From positions 63,966,692 to 64,030,691 of the forward strand of contig OY987299.1 in the NCBI GenBank assembly GCA_963920635.1: a DNA stretch of 64,000 bases. The letters are read 5' to 3'. Positions 9,840 to 18,500 of this stretch are shown piece by piece; position 1 is the first letter of the stretch; every line of letters begins with the position of its first letter. A program made the translations under genes and the position numbers. The notes under the pieces are model-generated. The model saw nothing but the letters and a program-made list of their open reading frames with translations, had not been told where the DNA came from and did no database searches. This stretch comes from Pseudeuparius sepicola (lineage: Eukaryota; Arthropoda; Insecta; Coleoptera; Anthribidae).

Positions 9840-10202
9840 TTAATTGGGAAAATTAAATGTATCTAAATTTATTACAGTGCAATTAGGAAAAACAGATTTT
9901 AACCACGTTTCTTTTTGACTGCCTTTTACAAAAAAATTGGGACAGTGTGTTCCAATACAAGTTCTTAAAAAATAACCTAAATTACAGAATTCTAAACCTG
10001 GCTTGTCCCATTCCAACCCATGTAGCTGAGATGTTTGCCACTGGATTTTCTTTCGTAGACAAGCATCCAAATAATCCAATGCAATTGGAGCGGCAATTAT
10101 TTCATGCCAGCGTTGTTTGGTGTTTAAGTTTAAAATGGCTATTTCTTTGCACACGAATCCAAAATTTTTGTACTGGAATCCTTGAAGATCAATTATGAAC
10201 AT
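9840..10202 (-). CDS. small protein with FIIDLQGF N-terminus, possibly nuclease-like
   Basis: 120 aa starting MFIIDLQGFQ, with KEIAIL about residue 19 and 'GLEW' near residue 65. A family of insect and virus-like proteins starts with I(I/V)DxQGF...KE; I recall it next to Polinton-type genes. The Asp and Glu placement could fit an RNase H-like or DEDD exonuclease fold, but that is inference. It lies two bases downstream of the capsid fragment on the same strand, so it is probably late-expressed. TTTATT at 9721-9726 may serve as the poly(A) signal for this leftward transcript, convergent with the 241-aa gene. Confidence 0.5.
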   Translation of the reverse strand: MFIIDLQGFQYKNFGFVCKEIAILNLNTKQRWHEIIAAPIALDYLDACLRKKIQWQTSQLHGLEWDKPGLEFCNLGYFLRTCIGTHCPNFFVKGSQKETWLKSVFPNCTVINLDTFNFPN

Positions 10203-10204
10203 GT

Positions 10205-10720
10205 TTATAGAATTTTCACGGCGTTTGTTAGCGGATTGTAGCGCACCACTCTATCATGCACAATAATGCAGTACGCGGAAGTATTCTGGGGGATATTCTT
10301 GTTGGTTTCAAACTCGATGCGAATGTCTACAGCTCCAGATTTGAGTATTTCGTTCTGACAAGAACAGTCAATGATTACGAGTGGAGCGGTGTCCTTGAAT
10401 TTATATGCCGAGAAGAGAGGTTCGGGTCTGCGCAGATAGTAGGATTGTTGAAAACGCGCATACATTTCATATAGTGTCGCCCAATGACTCATGTCAAAGT
10501 TCAAGTTTAGACTGTCATATGGATACAATTCTGAATTTAAGTAAACTCTAAAGTTGGTTGAATTGCAGTGATCAAATTTGCTCATGTCTTTTTCTTGGTT
10601 GTTTTTGCGATCCGTCTGGAATCCGAAAATTATAAAGCGTGGTGTTTCTATTGCCGAAGCAGATTTGACGTTCCATGATTGACGTTGAGTTTCTTGCAAA
10701 AGAGGCTTTTTCTCTAACAT
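10205..10720 (-). pseudogene. major capsid protein, C-terminal part only
   Basis: 171 aa corresponding to the second half of the Polinton/adintovirus double-jelly-roll major capsid protein. Recognisable segments are 'PRFIIFGFQTDRKN', 'DHCN...RVYLNSELYPYD', 'YEMYARFQQSYY' and a C-terminal 'NTSAYCIIVHDRVV'. Full proteins of the class are well over 400 aa. The ~150 bases between this frame and the minor capsid gene cannot encode the rest, so the first half has been deleted. A TATATAAA lies upstream (10856-10863, minus), so the old promoter survives. Confidence 0.75.
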
Positions 10721-10855
10721 TTAATACATCCATTTTTGAATAAAATTACAATTTTTTTTTGCAAGCAAGATTTCACACGAAAGCCCAACCACTGTAGGAA
10801 CTGTTCGTTCTCAACTGTTAGGAGATACTTGTGAGGTTGCGGTGCTGTTGGCTTG

Positions 10856-10863
10856 TTTATATA
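10856..10863 (-). promoter_or_regulatory. TATATAAA box of the truncated major capsid gene
   Basis: Sits between the minor capsid stop and the capsid fragment, on the minus strand. Same type of TATA box as at 11654 and in the divergent promoter. Confidence 0.5.
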
Positions 10864-10875
10864 CTCTCATTAAAT

Positions 10876-11617
10876 CTAAGACCCATTGTGAAGTTTCTTC
10901 AAATGCAATCTGACGGTTATTTCTTCTCCACGAAAATTTATAAGCTGTCCTGATTGGTCCACTACTTTGACAGCAATGTCACTTATGCGGTGATGTCTCA
11001 CGGGTAAATAAATTACATTCGAGGGATTTTCAACTATTTTATACCCTGGCGCGACAGTAGGAAAGAAAGTATGCAACTGCTGTGTTGTTGCTATAAGAGT
11101 CTGATATCAAATTGCATTCCACGATGATAGCGTTAATTTTCTGAATTTTAATTGGATGATCTGAGACGTGATGCTTGAATGCAGCGAGTTTGCGTGGTTC
11201 GAAACCCAGCAGACTCCCCAAAGAGTCTTTTAGAGTAAAGTCTATATCCTTATTACACTTAATCTCACATTTAAGAGTGTTGTTATTGGCGGTAATAGAA
11301 AGCAATATATCATTTTCACTGACAGTGTATACTTCATTGGAAGTAACTATTGGATCATCAGTAAATTTATTTGCTTTCAACTGTTTCTGCAGATAGTTGT
11401 TAATGTCCTTAATTTCATAGGAGCCCTCTGGGATTTCGATATAGCGGTCGATATCGAAATGGAGCTTATTATTGGAACGGTCAACGTTTGGGATCGAATT
11501 GTAGCTCTCAAAGTTGATGAGTCCCAAGACGTACTCTCCATTTTCCAAGTCTATAGGTGGGTATAAACTTGCTGACAATATTGACGTGTTGCCTGTTAAC
11601 GTGAAAGTGTAAGACAT
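10876..11617 (-). pseudogene. minor capsid (penton-like) protein, one frameshift
   Basis: The start is taken at the ATG at 11617 (MSYTFTLTGN), which follows a TATATAAG box; the frame itself is open from 11668. Beta-rich protein with 'LYPPIDLENGEYVLGLINFE' near the N-terminus, typical of the penton-like minor capsid proteins of Polintons. The frame is lost at about 11075, and the remaining 66 residues (ending 'VRLHLKKLHNGS') are in the next frame, so one base was gained or lost there. Everything else reads through, so the break is recent or a sequence error. Confidence 0.75.
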
Positions 11618-11653
11618 TTTTTTTGCAACTGAGTTTGTTCTAAGCGGTGTGCG

Positions 11654-11661
11654 CTTATATA
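11654..11661 (-). promoter_or_regulatory. TATATAAG box for the minor capsid gene
   Basis: Overlaps the protease stop codon region. About 37 bases upstream of the ATG at 11617. Confidence 0.55.
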
Positions 11662-12071
11662 CTTCCATACAACCACGCGAGGCACAAGTGACCGCAGTTT
11701 ACGGTGTCATAAGACTGGAATTTCTGATGATTGTACATAACTTGACATTTGCCTCTTGAATACAGATATTTCACTACCTCCTTAGGCGGCCGGAGGTTGC
11801 CAAAGCTATCAAAATATTCGGCATGGTTCCCATATTTCTTATATGCCGTCCAGTGCGTTCCCGGGCCAGCGTTATCATCCATATTAATTACACCACACTC
11901 AATTCTGTGCACTCCATCCTTTGGTAATGTGTCACGCATGAAGACTCCACGGAAATTATTAAGTTTTAATTTTCGAGCATATTTTTCAATATCTCCATTG
12001 GTTAATGCTCTTTTGGGTAAATCTATTGGAAGTTTTTTTTTGCGGATTCTTAAGAAAAAGCCCGAGACCAT
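11655..12071 (-). CDS. adenain-like cysteine protease (maturation protease)
   Basis: 138 residues. The catalytic set of the adenovirus-protease (C5-like) fold can be read: His73 (GTHW), Asp88 (EYFDSFG), Gln119 and Cys126 (QSYDTVNCGHL). The Gln-Cys spacing of seven matches adenain. Such proteases cleave capsid precursors. The basic N-terminal segment (RKKKLPIDLPKRALTN) follows directly on an A9 run at 12033-12041 in which the upstream frame (11986-12261) would continue if one A were missing. The true N-terminus is therefore probably part of a longer product, and the ATG at 12071 may be artificial. Confidence 0.8.
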   Translation of the reverse strand: MVSGFFLRIRKKKLPIDLPKRALTNGDIEKYARKLKLNNFRGVFMRDTLPKDGVHRIECGVINMDDNAGPGTHWTAYKKYGNHAEYFDSFGNLRPPKEVVKYLYSRGKCQVMYNHQKFQSYDTVNCGHLCLAWLYGSI

Positions 12072-12261
12072 TTTTTCTTTGTTTCAAGTACAGGCCTTTA
12101 CCCAGAGCGATAGCTTCCATAGAGCGATTATGTCTCTTGCTTTCCTCTAGCTCTTTTGCCGCATCCTTAGCACTTGAAATAGCTTTTGCTATACCTGCTG
12201 CGCCACCAGAGAGCGCTCCTAGTGCACTAAGGCCTGCAAAAATAGGAATCAGAGGCAGCAC
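11986..12261 (-). CDS. small hydrophobic minor virion-type protein, probably joined to the protease
   Basis: 91-aa frame: hydrophobic Gly/Ala-rich N-terminus (LPLIPIFAGLSALGALSGGA), an amphipathic helix (AKDAAKELEESKRHN), then 'GKGLYLKQRKNGLGLFL'. The frame is open further upstream, in register with the PLA2 gene after one base shift near 12290. It runs out of frame at the A9 run near 12037, where the protease frame takes over. The layout suggests one original gene encoding PLA2-like, membrane-active and protease segments, now split by two one-base shifts in the same direction. Role inferred from similar arrangements in related elements. Confidence 0.6.
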   Translation of the reverse strand: MLPLIPIFAGLSALGALSGGAAGIAKAISSAKDAAKELEESKRHNRSMEAIALGKGLYLKQRKNGLGLFLKNPQKKTSNRFTQKSINQWRY

Positions 12262-12808
12262 ACCTCCTCTCTTTGGTATAGGTATAGTTCTTGCGTCGAT
12301 TTACTTTCTTAACGGTGGTCATAGCCATTTTAATTGCATCCTGCACAGAAGCAGGGTTACCATTCTTTAAAACACCACGCACTTGATCGGTTACTTGGCG
12401 AAATGTCAAACCCTTCCCTCTGTAGTCCTTTTTTACTTTCATAGCCACTTTGTGAAGTCCCTTTTTGCAACCAAGACCCAATTTTACTTTAGCTTTCATT
12501 GCATTAGCTACGCCGTATGCTGCTAGTTTTTCACCAATGCCCGCATCTTTGGCCAACACCCTTTTTATAGCTTTGTCGGCGAGCAGTTGGTCGGCTTTGT
12601 GACGTTCATTTAGATCTCTGGTTTTAGAGTAGGATATGTCGTGCTCTCGACAGTAGTCATCCAGACCGTTGATGCCTCGCTCACCGCGAGCTAGTCGCTC
12701 CTGGAGCCGTGTCCCTGGCCCGCAGAACCTGTAGCCCGGAATGTGAAGCTCGAATGGGAGGTTACTGATTAGGTTGTTGAACACACCTCTACCTTGCTTG
12801 TGCGACAT
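12227..12808 (-). CDS. phospholipase A2-like (parvovirus-VP1-type) protein
   Basis: The start is the ATG at 12808 (MSHKQGRGVF); a longer frame opens with TTG. The calcium-loop-like motif 'YRFCGPGTRL' (about residues 26-35) and catalytic 'DDYCREHDISY' (His56-Asp57) match the sPLA2 fold used by densoviruses and found in adintovirus-like elements, where it breaches endosomal membranes during entry. A Lys-rich C-terminal half follows. The last ~20 residues (from 'NYTYTKERRC') look out of frame, because homologous sequence continues in the frame of the next gene. First gene of the leftward block, expressed from the palindromic divergent promoter. Confidence 0.8.
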   Translation of the reverse strand: MSHKQGRGVFNNLISNLPFELHIPGYRFCGPGTRLQERLARGERGINGLDDYCREHDISYSKTRDLNERHKADQLLADKAIKRVLAKDAGIGEKLAAYGVANAMKAKVKLGLGCKKGLHKVAMKVKKDYRGKGLTFRQVTDQVRGVLKNGNPASVQDAIKMAMTTVKKVNRRKNYTYTKERRCAASDSYFCRP

Positions 12809-12817
12809 TGTGACGAT

Positions 12818-12868
12818 TTCTAGCAAGGGACCGCGACTTATATATAAATAGGTGGTCCCTTGCTAGAA
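12818..12868. promoter_or_regulatory. palindromic bidirectional promoter between late and ATPase gene blocks
   Basis: A perfect 15-bp inverted repeat, TTCTAGCAAGGGACC (12818-12832) and its complement (12854-12868), encloses a 21-bp TATA core, gcgacttatatataaataggt. Read rightward it gives TATATAAATA before the ATPase ATG (12878). Read leftward it gives TATATAAG before the PLA2 ATG (12808). Both leaders are nearly identical: the arm, then about nine bases, then ACAATG. Confidence 0.75.
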
Positions 12869-12877
12869 CTTTCAACA

Positions 12878-13568
12878 ATGAAGCTCGTCGATGCTCAAGG
12901 TGGTAGTCTACGCATTGAAAACTATGACGTCATATCTAAGATCAATCCGCAGAGGCATGGACTTTTATTACCATCAACCATCCGTTGTATTGTGTGCGGA
13001 CCATCCAAGTGTGGAAAGACTAACCTCATAATAGAGCTGTTAATGCATCCAAATGGTTTGAGATTCCAAAATGTGTATCTATACTCAAAGTCTCTCTATC
13101 AGCCTAAATATGAGCTTTTGCAGAAAGTGCTCTTGCCATTAAAAGGAGTTGGTCTCTTTTTATATAGACAGCGAAAACGTTGTTCTACCAACCGAAGCCA
13201 AACCCAATTCGGTGATAATATTTGATGATGTCGCCTGTGAAAAGCAGGACGTCATCCGAGAATATTTTTCTATGGGTCGTCACAGAGCGGTTGATTGTTT
13301 CTATCTCTGTCAGACTTTTGCGAGAATTCCGAAGCATCTAATCAGAGACAATGCGAACATGTTGATTCTATTCAAACAAGATGAAATGAATCTCAAACAC
13401 GTATACTCAGATCATGTCAATACGGATATGTCATTTGAAAAATTCAAAGAAATGTGTGGTCTGTGTTGGAGGGACAAGTATGGTTTCTTGGTGATAGACA
13501 AGGACAGAGATATTGAACAAGGTCGATATCGCCTGGGGTTCGATAAGTATATATACCCGATGCAGTAA
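12878..13568 (+). pseudogene. FtsK/HerA (A32-like) DNA-packaging ATPase, one frameshift
   Basis: Start chosen at the ATG 12878 (MKLVDAQGGS), just after the promoter palindrome. Walker A is GPSKCGKT at residues 41-48. The frame shifts near 13155-13165, in 'ggtctctttttatata'. The second part carries Walker B (SVIIFDDVAC), then 'YLCQTFARIPKHLIRDNANML' and a C-terminal 'FDKYIYPMQ'. Such ATPases pump the genome into the capsid. Both halves are well preserved, so there is a single one-base break in an otherwise normal-length (~230 aa) protein. Confidence 0.8.
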
Positions 13569-13586
13569 AAATTACACACACCTACA

Positions 13587-14387
13587 ATGGATCCTGTGCT
13601 AACTAAGAAAATTGCAAATGCTCCCAAAGCGGTGAAGAGGAAGCTAGAAGCTTTGAAACGCAGTGAAATAGCCAATGAAATTAGGTTCGCTCCACTAACA
13701 AAACCTGTACGTGTCATTGCTGAACACGCTGAAAAAATTAAGCCAGAAAAATCTGAACAGCCCATAAGCAAAGAAGAAAACAGTTTTTTGGATGAGGATA
13801 GCAATGATAAAATTAAAGAACTCGAGGACAGTAATTACTTGCCTCAAAACTACATAACCAATTTGATTCACGATACTGACAATAATTTTGATCATAAATG
13901 TGGTGTTCGGTACAATCTTGAAGAGAACGAGTTCTACATAGGCGACTCTATAATTAAAAGTGACAAGGATGCGTTTAAAATTGGAGAAGATTCCTACACA
14001 TCCACACGTGGACTGTGTGAATTGCTATTTAAAAAGCGTCCAAAAGATTTTTCACCTGAAGATAAAAGACAATGGTTTACGATTCTAACTAAAACACATG
14101 CATATAGACGAGATTACAAAGAAGATGGTCCTATCTCACGCAGTACTAAATCATGGAAATATAAACATTTGATTGGTCCAATGCTGAAGAAATTTGGTGG
14201 CTGTCAGAAAAATATGGCGCTGGAAGTTAACAACCATCCCAAAGACTATATATTCTGGGATGACCCTAATGAGCTGGTTGATCGTTTAAGGTTATTGTTA
14301 GCATCATACCAAAGCGGAAATCACAGCCACCACAACGAAATTGTTTCTTTAATCGAGGAACTGCGTGAAGCTAATATTATAGAATAA
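13587..14387 (+). CDS. conserved Polinton-associated protein (DUF8207-like)
   Basis: 266 aa, intact, 18 bases after the ATPase stop. The N-terminal ~90 residues are charged and probably helical or disordered. The centre has 'KCGVRYNLEENEFYIG' and 'DSYTSTRGLCELLFKKRP', a pattern I associate with the DUF8207 family of insect and Polinton proteins. The C-terminus ends in a helical 'VDRLRLLLASYQSGNHSHHN' and 'IEELREANII'. Function unknown. The stop overlaps the integrase ATG (TAATG), so the two were probably co-expressed. Confidence 0.65.
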   Translation: MDPVLTKKIANAPKAVKRKLEALKRSEIANEIRFAPLTKPVRVIAEHAEKIKPEKSEQPISKEENSFLDEDSNDKIKELEDSNYLPQNYITNLIHDTDNNFDHKCGVRYNLEENEFYIGDSIIKSDKDAFKIGEDSYTSTRGLCELLFKKRPKDFSPEDKRQWFTILTKTHAYRRDYKEDGPISRSTKSWKYKHLIGPMLKKFGGCQKNMALEVNNHPKDYIFWDDPNELVDRLRLLLASYQSGNHSHHNEIVSLIEELREANIIE

Positions 14388-15304
14388 TGAGTACGAAAAA
14401 GGATGTAGTAAAAGAACTGCACAGACAAGCCCGAATAAATTTTAAGCGTAGGAGAGTAATCACCCGTGGAATCGATGACCTCTTTCAGGTTGACCTTATG
14501 GAGGTAATTCCCTATGCAAAAGAAAATAGAGGGCATACATATATTCTTGTTGTAATCGATGTTTTTTCTAAGTATGTGTGGGTGGAGCCTGTAAAAGATA
14601 AATCAGGTGAGGTCGTGACTAAGGCTATGAATACAATTTTTGAAATAAGCAACCGAATTCCAAAAAACCTGCAAAGCGATATGGGTAAAGAATTTTACAA
14701 TAGCCACTTTAAAAAACTGATGCAAACCTATAATATTAATCATTATTCGACATTCAGTACTAAAAAAAGTTCTGTAGTCGAGAGAGTAATTAGAACCCTA
14801 AAGAATAAAATTTGGAGTAAGTTTAGCTTACAAGGTTCCTATAAATGGCTGCCCTCCCTCAACTCTATAGTGTATAAGTACAATAATTCGAAGCACAGAA
14901 CTATTGGAATGAAGCCATCTGAAGTGAACAAAGAAAACGAAAAGGAACTTCTAGACACAGTTTATAATTACCAACATCCAATTCAAATACCCAAGTTCAA
15001 ACTAGGTGACAAAGTTAGAATTAGCAAGCACAGGAGCGCCTTCGTTAAAGGCTATAGACCTAATTGGTCCAACGAAATATTTACAGTAGCCAAAGTGCAG
15101 AAAACATTATTTCCCGTCACTTATTTGTTAAAAGACTACAACAACGAATGGATTCGAGGAGGTTTTTACGAGCAAGAACTGCAAAAAGTTTTGTAACGTT
15201 TAGTAGAAAAAGTTTTGAGGACAAAAGGAAATCAAGCTTATGTTAAATGGTTAGGTTTTAGTGATCAACACAACTCTTGGATTGATAAACAAAATATTGT
15301 ATAA
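14387..15304 (+). CDS. retroviral-type (rve) integrase; in-frame stop before its chromodomain
   Basis: The uninterrupted frame is 269 aa (to 15196). The catalytic triad is Asp36 (FQVDLME), Asp98 (LQSDMGKEF) and Glu132 (SVVERVIRTLKN), so D-D33-E spacing; 'VVIDVFSKYVWV' is the usual second strand. After TAA at 15194-15196 the same frame continues for 35 codons to 15304 with chromodomain-like sequence ('NQAYVKWLGF', 'NSWIDKQNIV'). Polinton integrases normally end in a chromodomain, so this looks like a single nonsense change rather than the natural end. The catalytic core may still be whole. AATAAA follows at 15323-15328. Confidence 0.85.
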
Positions 15305-15396
15305 TTTATTGTAAAGTTTATTAATAAAGAAAATGAATAAATTTGTGCATTTTCTTGTTCAACGATGAGGTTACCGGCCTCTTCGGCACCCGCCTC

Positions 15397-15501
15397 ACAT
15401 CAATTTGTTTACATTAAATTTGCCAACACTTTTCTTGTACCTGTTAAAATATATTAAATTGTAGAAATTTCTAGAAAATTACTCCAATTTGTTTACATTA
15501 A
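15397..15501. repeat. right TIR of the virus-like element, inner part
   Basis: Reverse complement of 3986-4090. Its outer continuation is displaced to 22556 by the TTAA-flanked insertion. Confidence 0.9.
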
Positions 15502-18500
15502 GGCGCTACGATACCCCCCATTTTCAAGGGTTTCGTAGTTTACATCTCCTACTTGCATTTCTTAATATTTTCACTTGATTTTTTTTTTGTGGCTTAGATA
15601 AAACTATGAAAAATCGTCGTTGTGTATCACGAACTGTGCAGGACTAATGCGACACTGTTAAAAAAATGCCAAACATACCCGAAATTCGACTATATTAGGT
15701 TAAGAATTTCGAGTATTTCCGCCGCTCAAAAATAATTCGAAAAACAACGACGATTGAGGCATTCGATAACATTATTTTAAGACTACTTTCAAGTCGATAC
15801 GTTTGTTCGTTTGGCTATGATTTGAAAACTACGAACCCATTGCCCGGCAATAAAATGATCCGTGAATTGGCCATCCGAGCAGGAATTAGACGTACGGAGA
15901 TAGACGGGCGGGCGGGCGTTAGCTGGAACTTGTGGTTCCCCTACTCCCCCTACTTCGACCTACCTCACCGGGCTCGGGCACCACGTCAGGGGAACTTTCA
16001 ATCGATATCAGATGTTTCATTTTTCATTTTATTAGTAGTCTCAGTCTCCCTTATTTGTGTTTCGCTTGTTTTGAATGTTAGAATATTACATTATGTATGT
16101 CGACTGACATATATAATAATACTCTTTATTATTATTCCTCCAGGAGTAATAAATAAATAATTATAATTCACAAAGTACTTTTTGCTTTTGTGTAAAATGG
16201 TTTAATCCCTAGGGCAGAAAATGGCCTGGTCGTGCAAAAAGAGTAAATTTAAATTCTAGACCAAATTGTGCGCTTGATTCTTACTTTAAAAATGTGATAG
16301 GTACAAGTAATATTTTTGTCAAATAAATGGGTCATGTGAAGCATTTTTTGAAAACAAATAATATCCTATGTAATACGATTATTGTGTCAAACTGCTGCAT
16401 GATAAAAGCTAATTTATATACTTTCCAGAGGAAACGATAATAATTCTGATATCCAGTCAGTTTTAGAAACTTCTTCGTTAGAAGATTGTTCGAAAGTCAT
16501 TTGAGTTGAAAATCGGGCAAAATAAAAATAGAGGGTACATTTTATTGTTCCAGTCTGTCGAATTTATAACATTTTAATACATTTTCTAGGATGTTCGATA
16601 ATTCAGATTTGTCAGAAGGTTCTGAAACTGAACGGCAGTCAGGGCAAGAATACCTACCTATAATGTTTGATAATGATGTCGCAACAGTCACAGTGAAACC
16701 AATAGGAGTAATTTGTGGGCTTGTGTGCTTTTTATTCCTGTACCTAATATGGTTCCCAGAATTTGAGAGAGGGGTACTAGGGTACTAACACATATTTTGC
16801 ATTTTGCACACTTATTATTCGGATTTAGGTATAAGTGCAGGTGCATAGAGTTTGAGAGACAAACTTTCTGGGAAAAACAGGGCTTTGAATGAAACATTTA
16901 CAAGGGATTAGAAATTAATAGCTCCTATTATCTCAAAACTTACTTAATTTGAAAACGGAGACCGGTTTCGCAACTCTATAAATTTACCTACATCCTCAGG
17001 GCAGGTACCTAGTATGTATATGTATAAATAAATAAAGAACCTTTACTTACCTAGCCATTATATATTTGAAATATATACATTCAGCCACAAGTCAAAGTTG
17101 AAACAATTAAAAACATTTACATAATTATAATCTTTTTTCAAGTATCTCCTTCAAATTTCCTGCAAGCTCTTGGACTATAGGTGATTATCCTTTATTTATT
17201 TACTTTTTAAATCTTATATTGTAGTCCTTGATGATGTAATTTTATAGATTAACGAAACCGCTTACTGTTCTTAAATAAACAAATCATAGTTGTGATATAA
17301 TATTATACCTATGGCCTATTCACTCTAATCCCTCTAAGGTGAACTCTTACCAAAGTCTAGAAAGTATATCTCTGGACGCTGCTCTTACAGTGTAGAAAGT
17401 TTTCAGTTAGATTTATTTATTATTACACAAATATTAATATGGAATACTAGGTATATAAAACATTTTATAGAAGTAGAATTTAAACGCAATTTTTTGGTCG
17501 TAACAACACTATTATGCAGAACAATAATTATCCAATCAAACATTGATAGATGTTCAACTGACCCTAACGTGGTTCAAGAAGAATTCGGTAATCGAATCGT
17601 TAATTTAGATTTTATAATTGAGCAATTACAGAAGTTTTTTATACACGAACTCTTCATAGTACCTACCTATGCACCTTTGCTGATATGAAAAATAATAGTA
17701 AAATTGCTTCGACGCCAAAAAGCTATGCAGTGTGTTGCCAACGAAAAGTGAACGCCCTCTATAACTCCCAAAAAATATCATTTTTGCAATAAAGCAAACA
17801 GGCCACCGCCGTTTTTTAAATATTCGCGCTTCTTCGTCGGCATCGGCGAGACTCGTGTGACCCGTCGGCGGCGGCCGGCACCTGACTTATTATTTCATAT
17901 TATCTACACAGGAAAAAAAGACTGTTGTGATTTTAGTGAGTTCGTGTATATAGTCACTTTTCTAATCTAATCTATACTTTTGACTTAATTGCAGATGAAC
18001 CAATAAGTTTAAAATAGTTTAAATTTCCGTTAAGAAGACGTATTGTCACTTCGATACTAAAATTGGCATACTACAATGAAAGCATAACCTCGGTTTTAAA
18101 ATGTCTCATGTTTTATTTAAACAATTAAATTTATTTTATTTAAATAATAACAGTTCACACCCTCAGACTACTCCAAACTATCTAAGAGTACCCCAGAAGC
18201 AACTGAAAAAACATTATAATGGACAAGTATACTTAGGAATGAAAAATAATTTTTTGCCTTGGAATTTGTAAAACATGTCTAGATAATCACGAAACCCAAC
18301 CAACAGATTTTTTTTCCCATTAGTTTGCTCAAAAATTGAAAAAAATGGTCGCAAAAGTAGGGAATGTGACGTCACGATCCCTAATTTCAATAATTACCTG
18401 CTATTTTCTTAGTACTTATTTCGTCTTTTTTTATATAACCAAGCATTCCCAGGCAAATTATTAGATTCAGTTTGTATGCGCCTGATGAGAAATAATCAAA

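Noticed and set aside
16591..16788. Start of a piggyBac transposase in the TTAA insertion (acidic MFDNSDLSEGS)
   Set aside because: The acidic start alone is not diagnostic, and no catalytic or Cys-rich domain follows in any frame.
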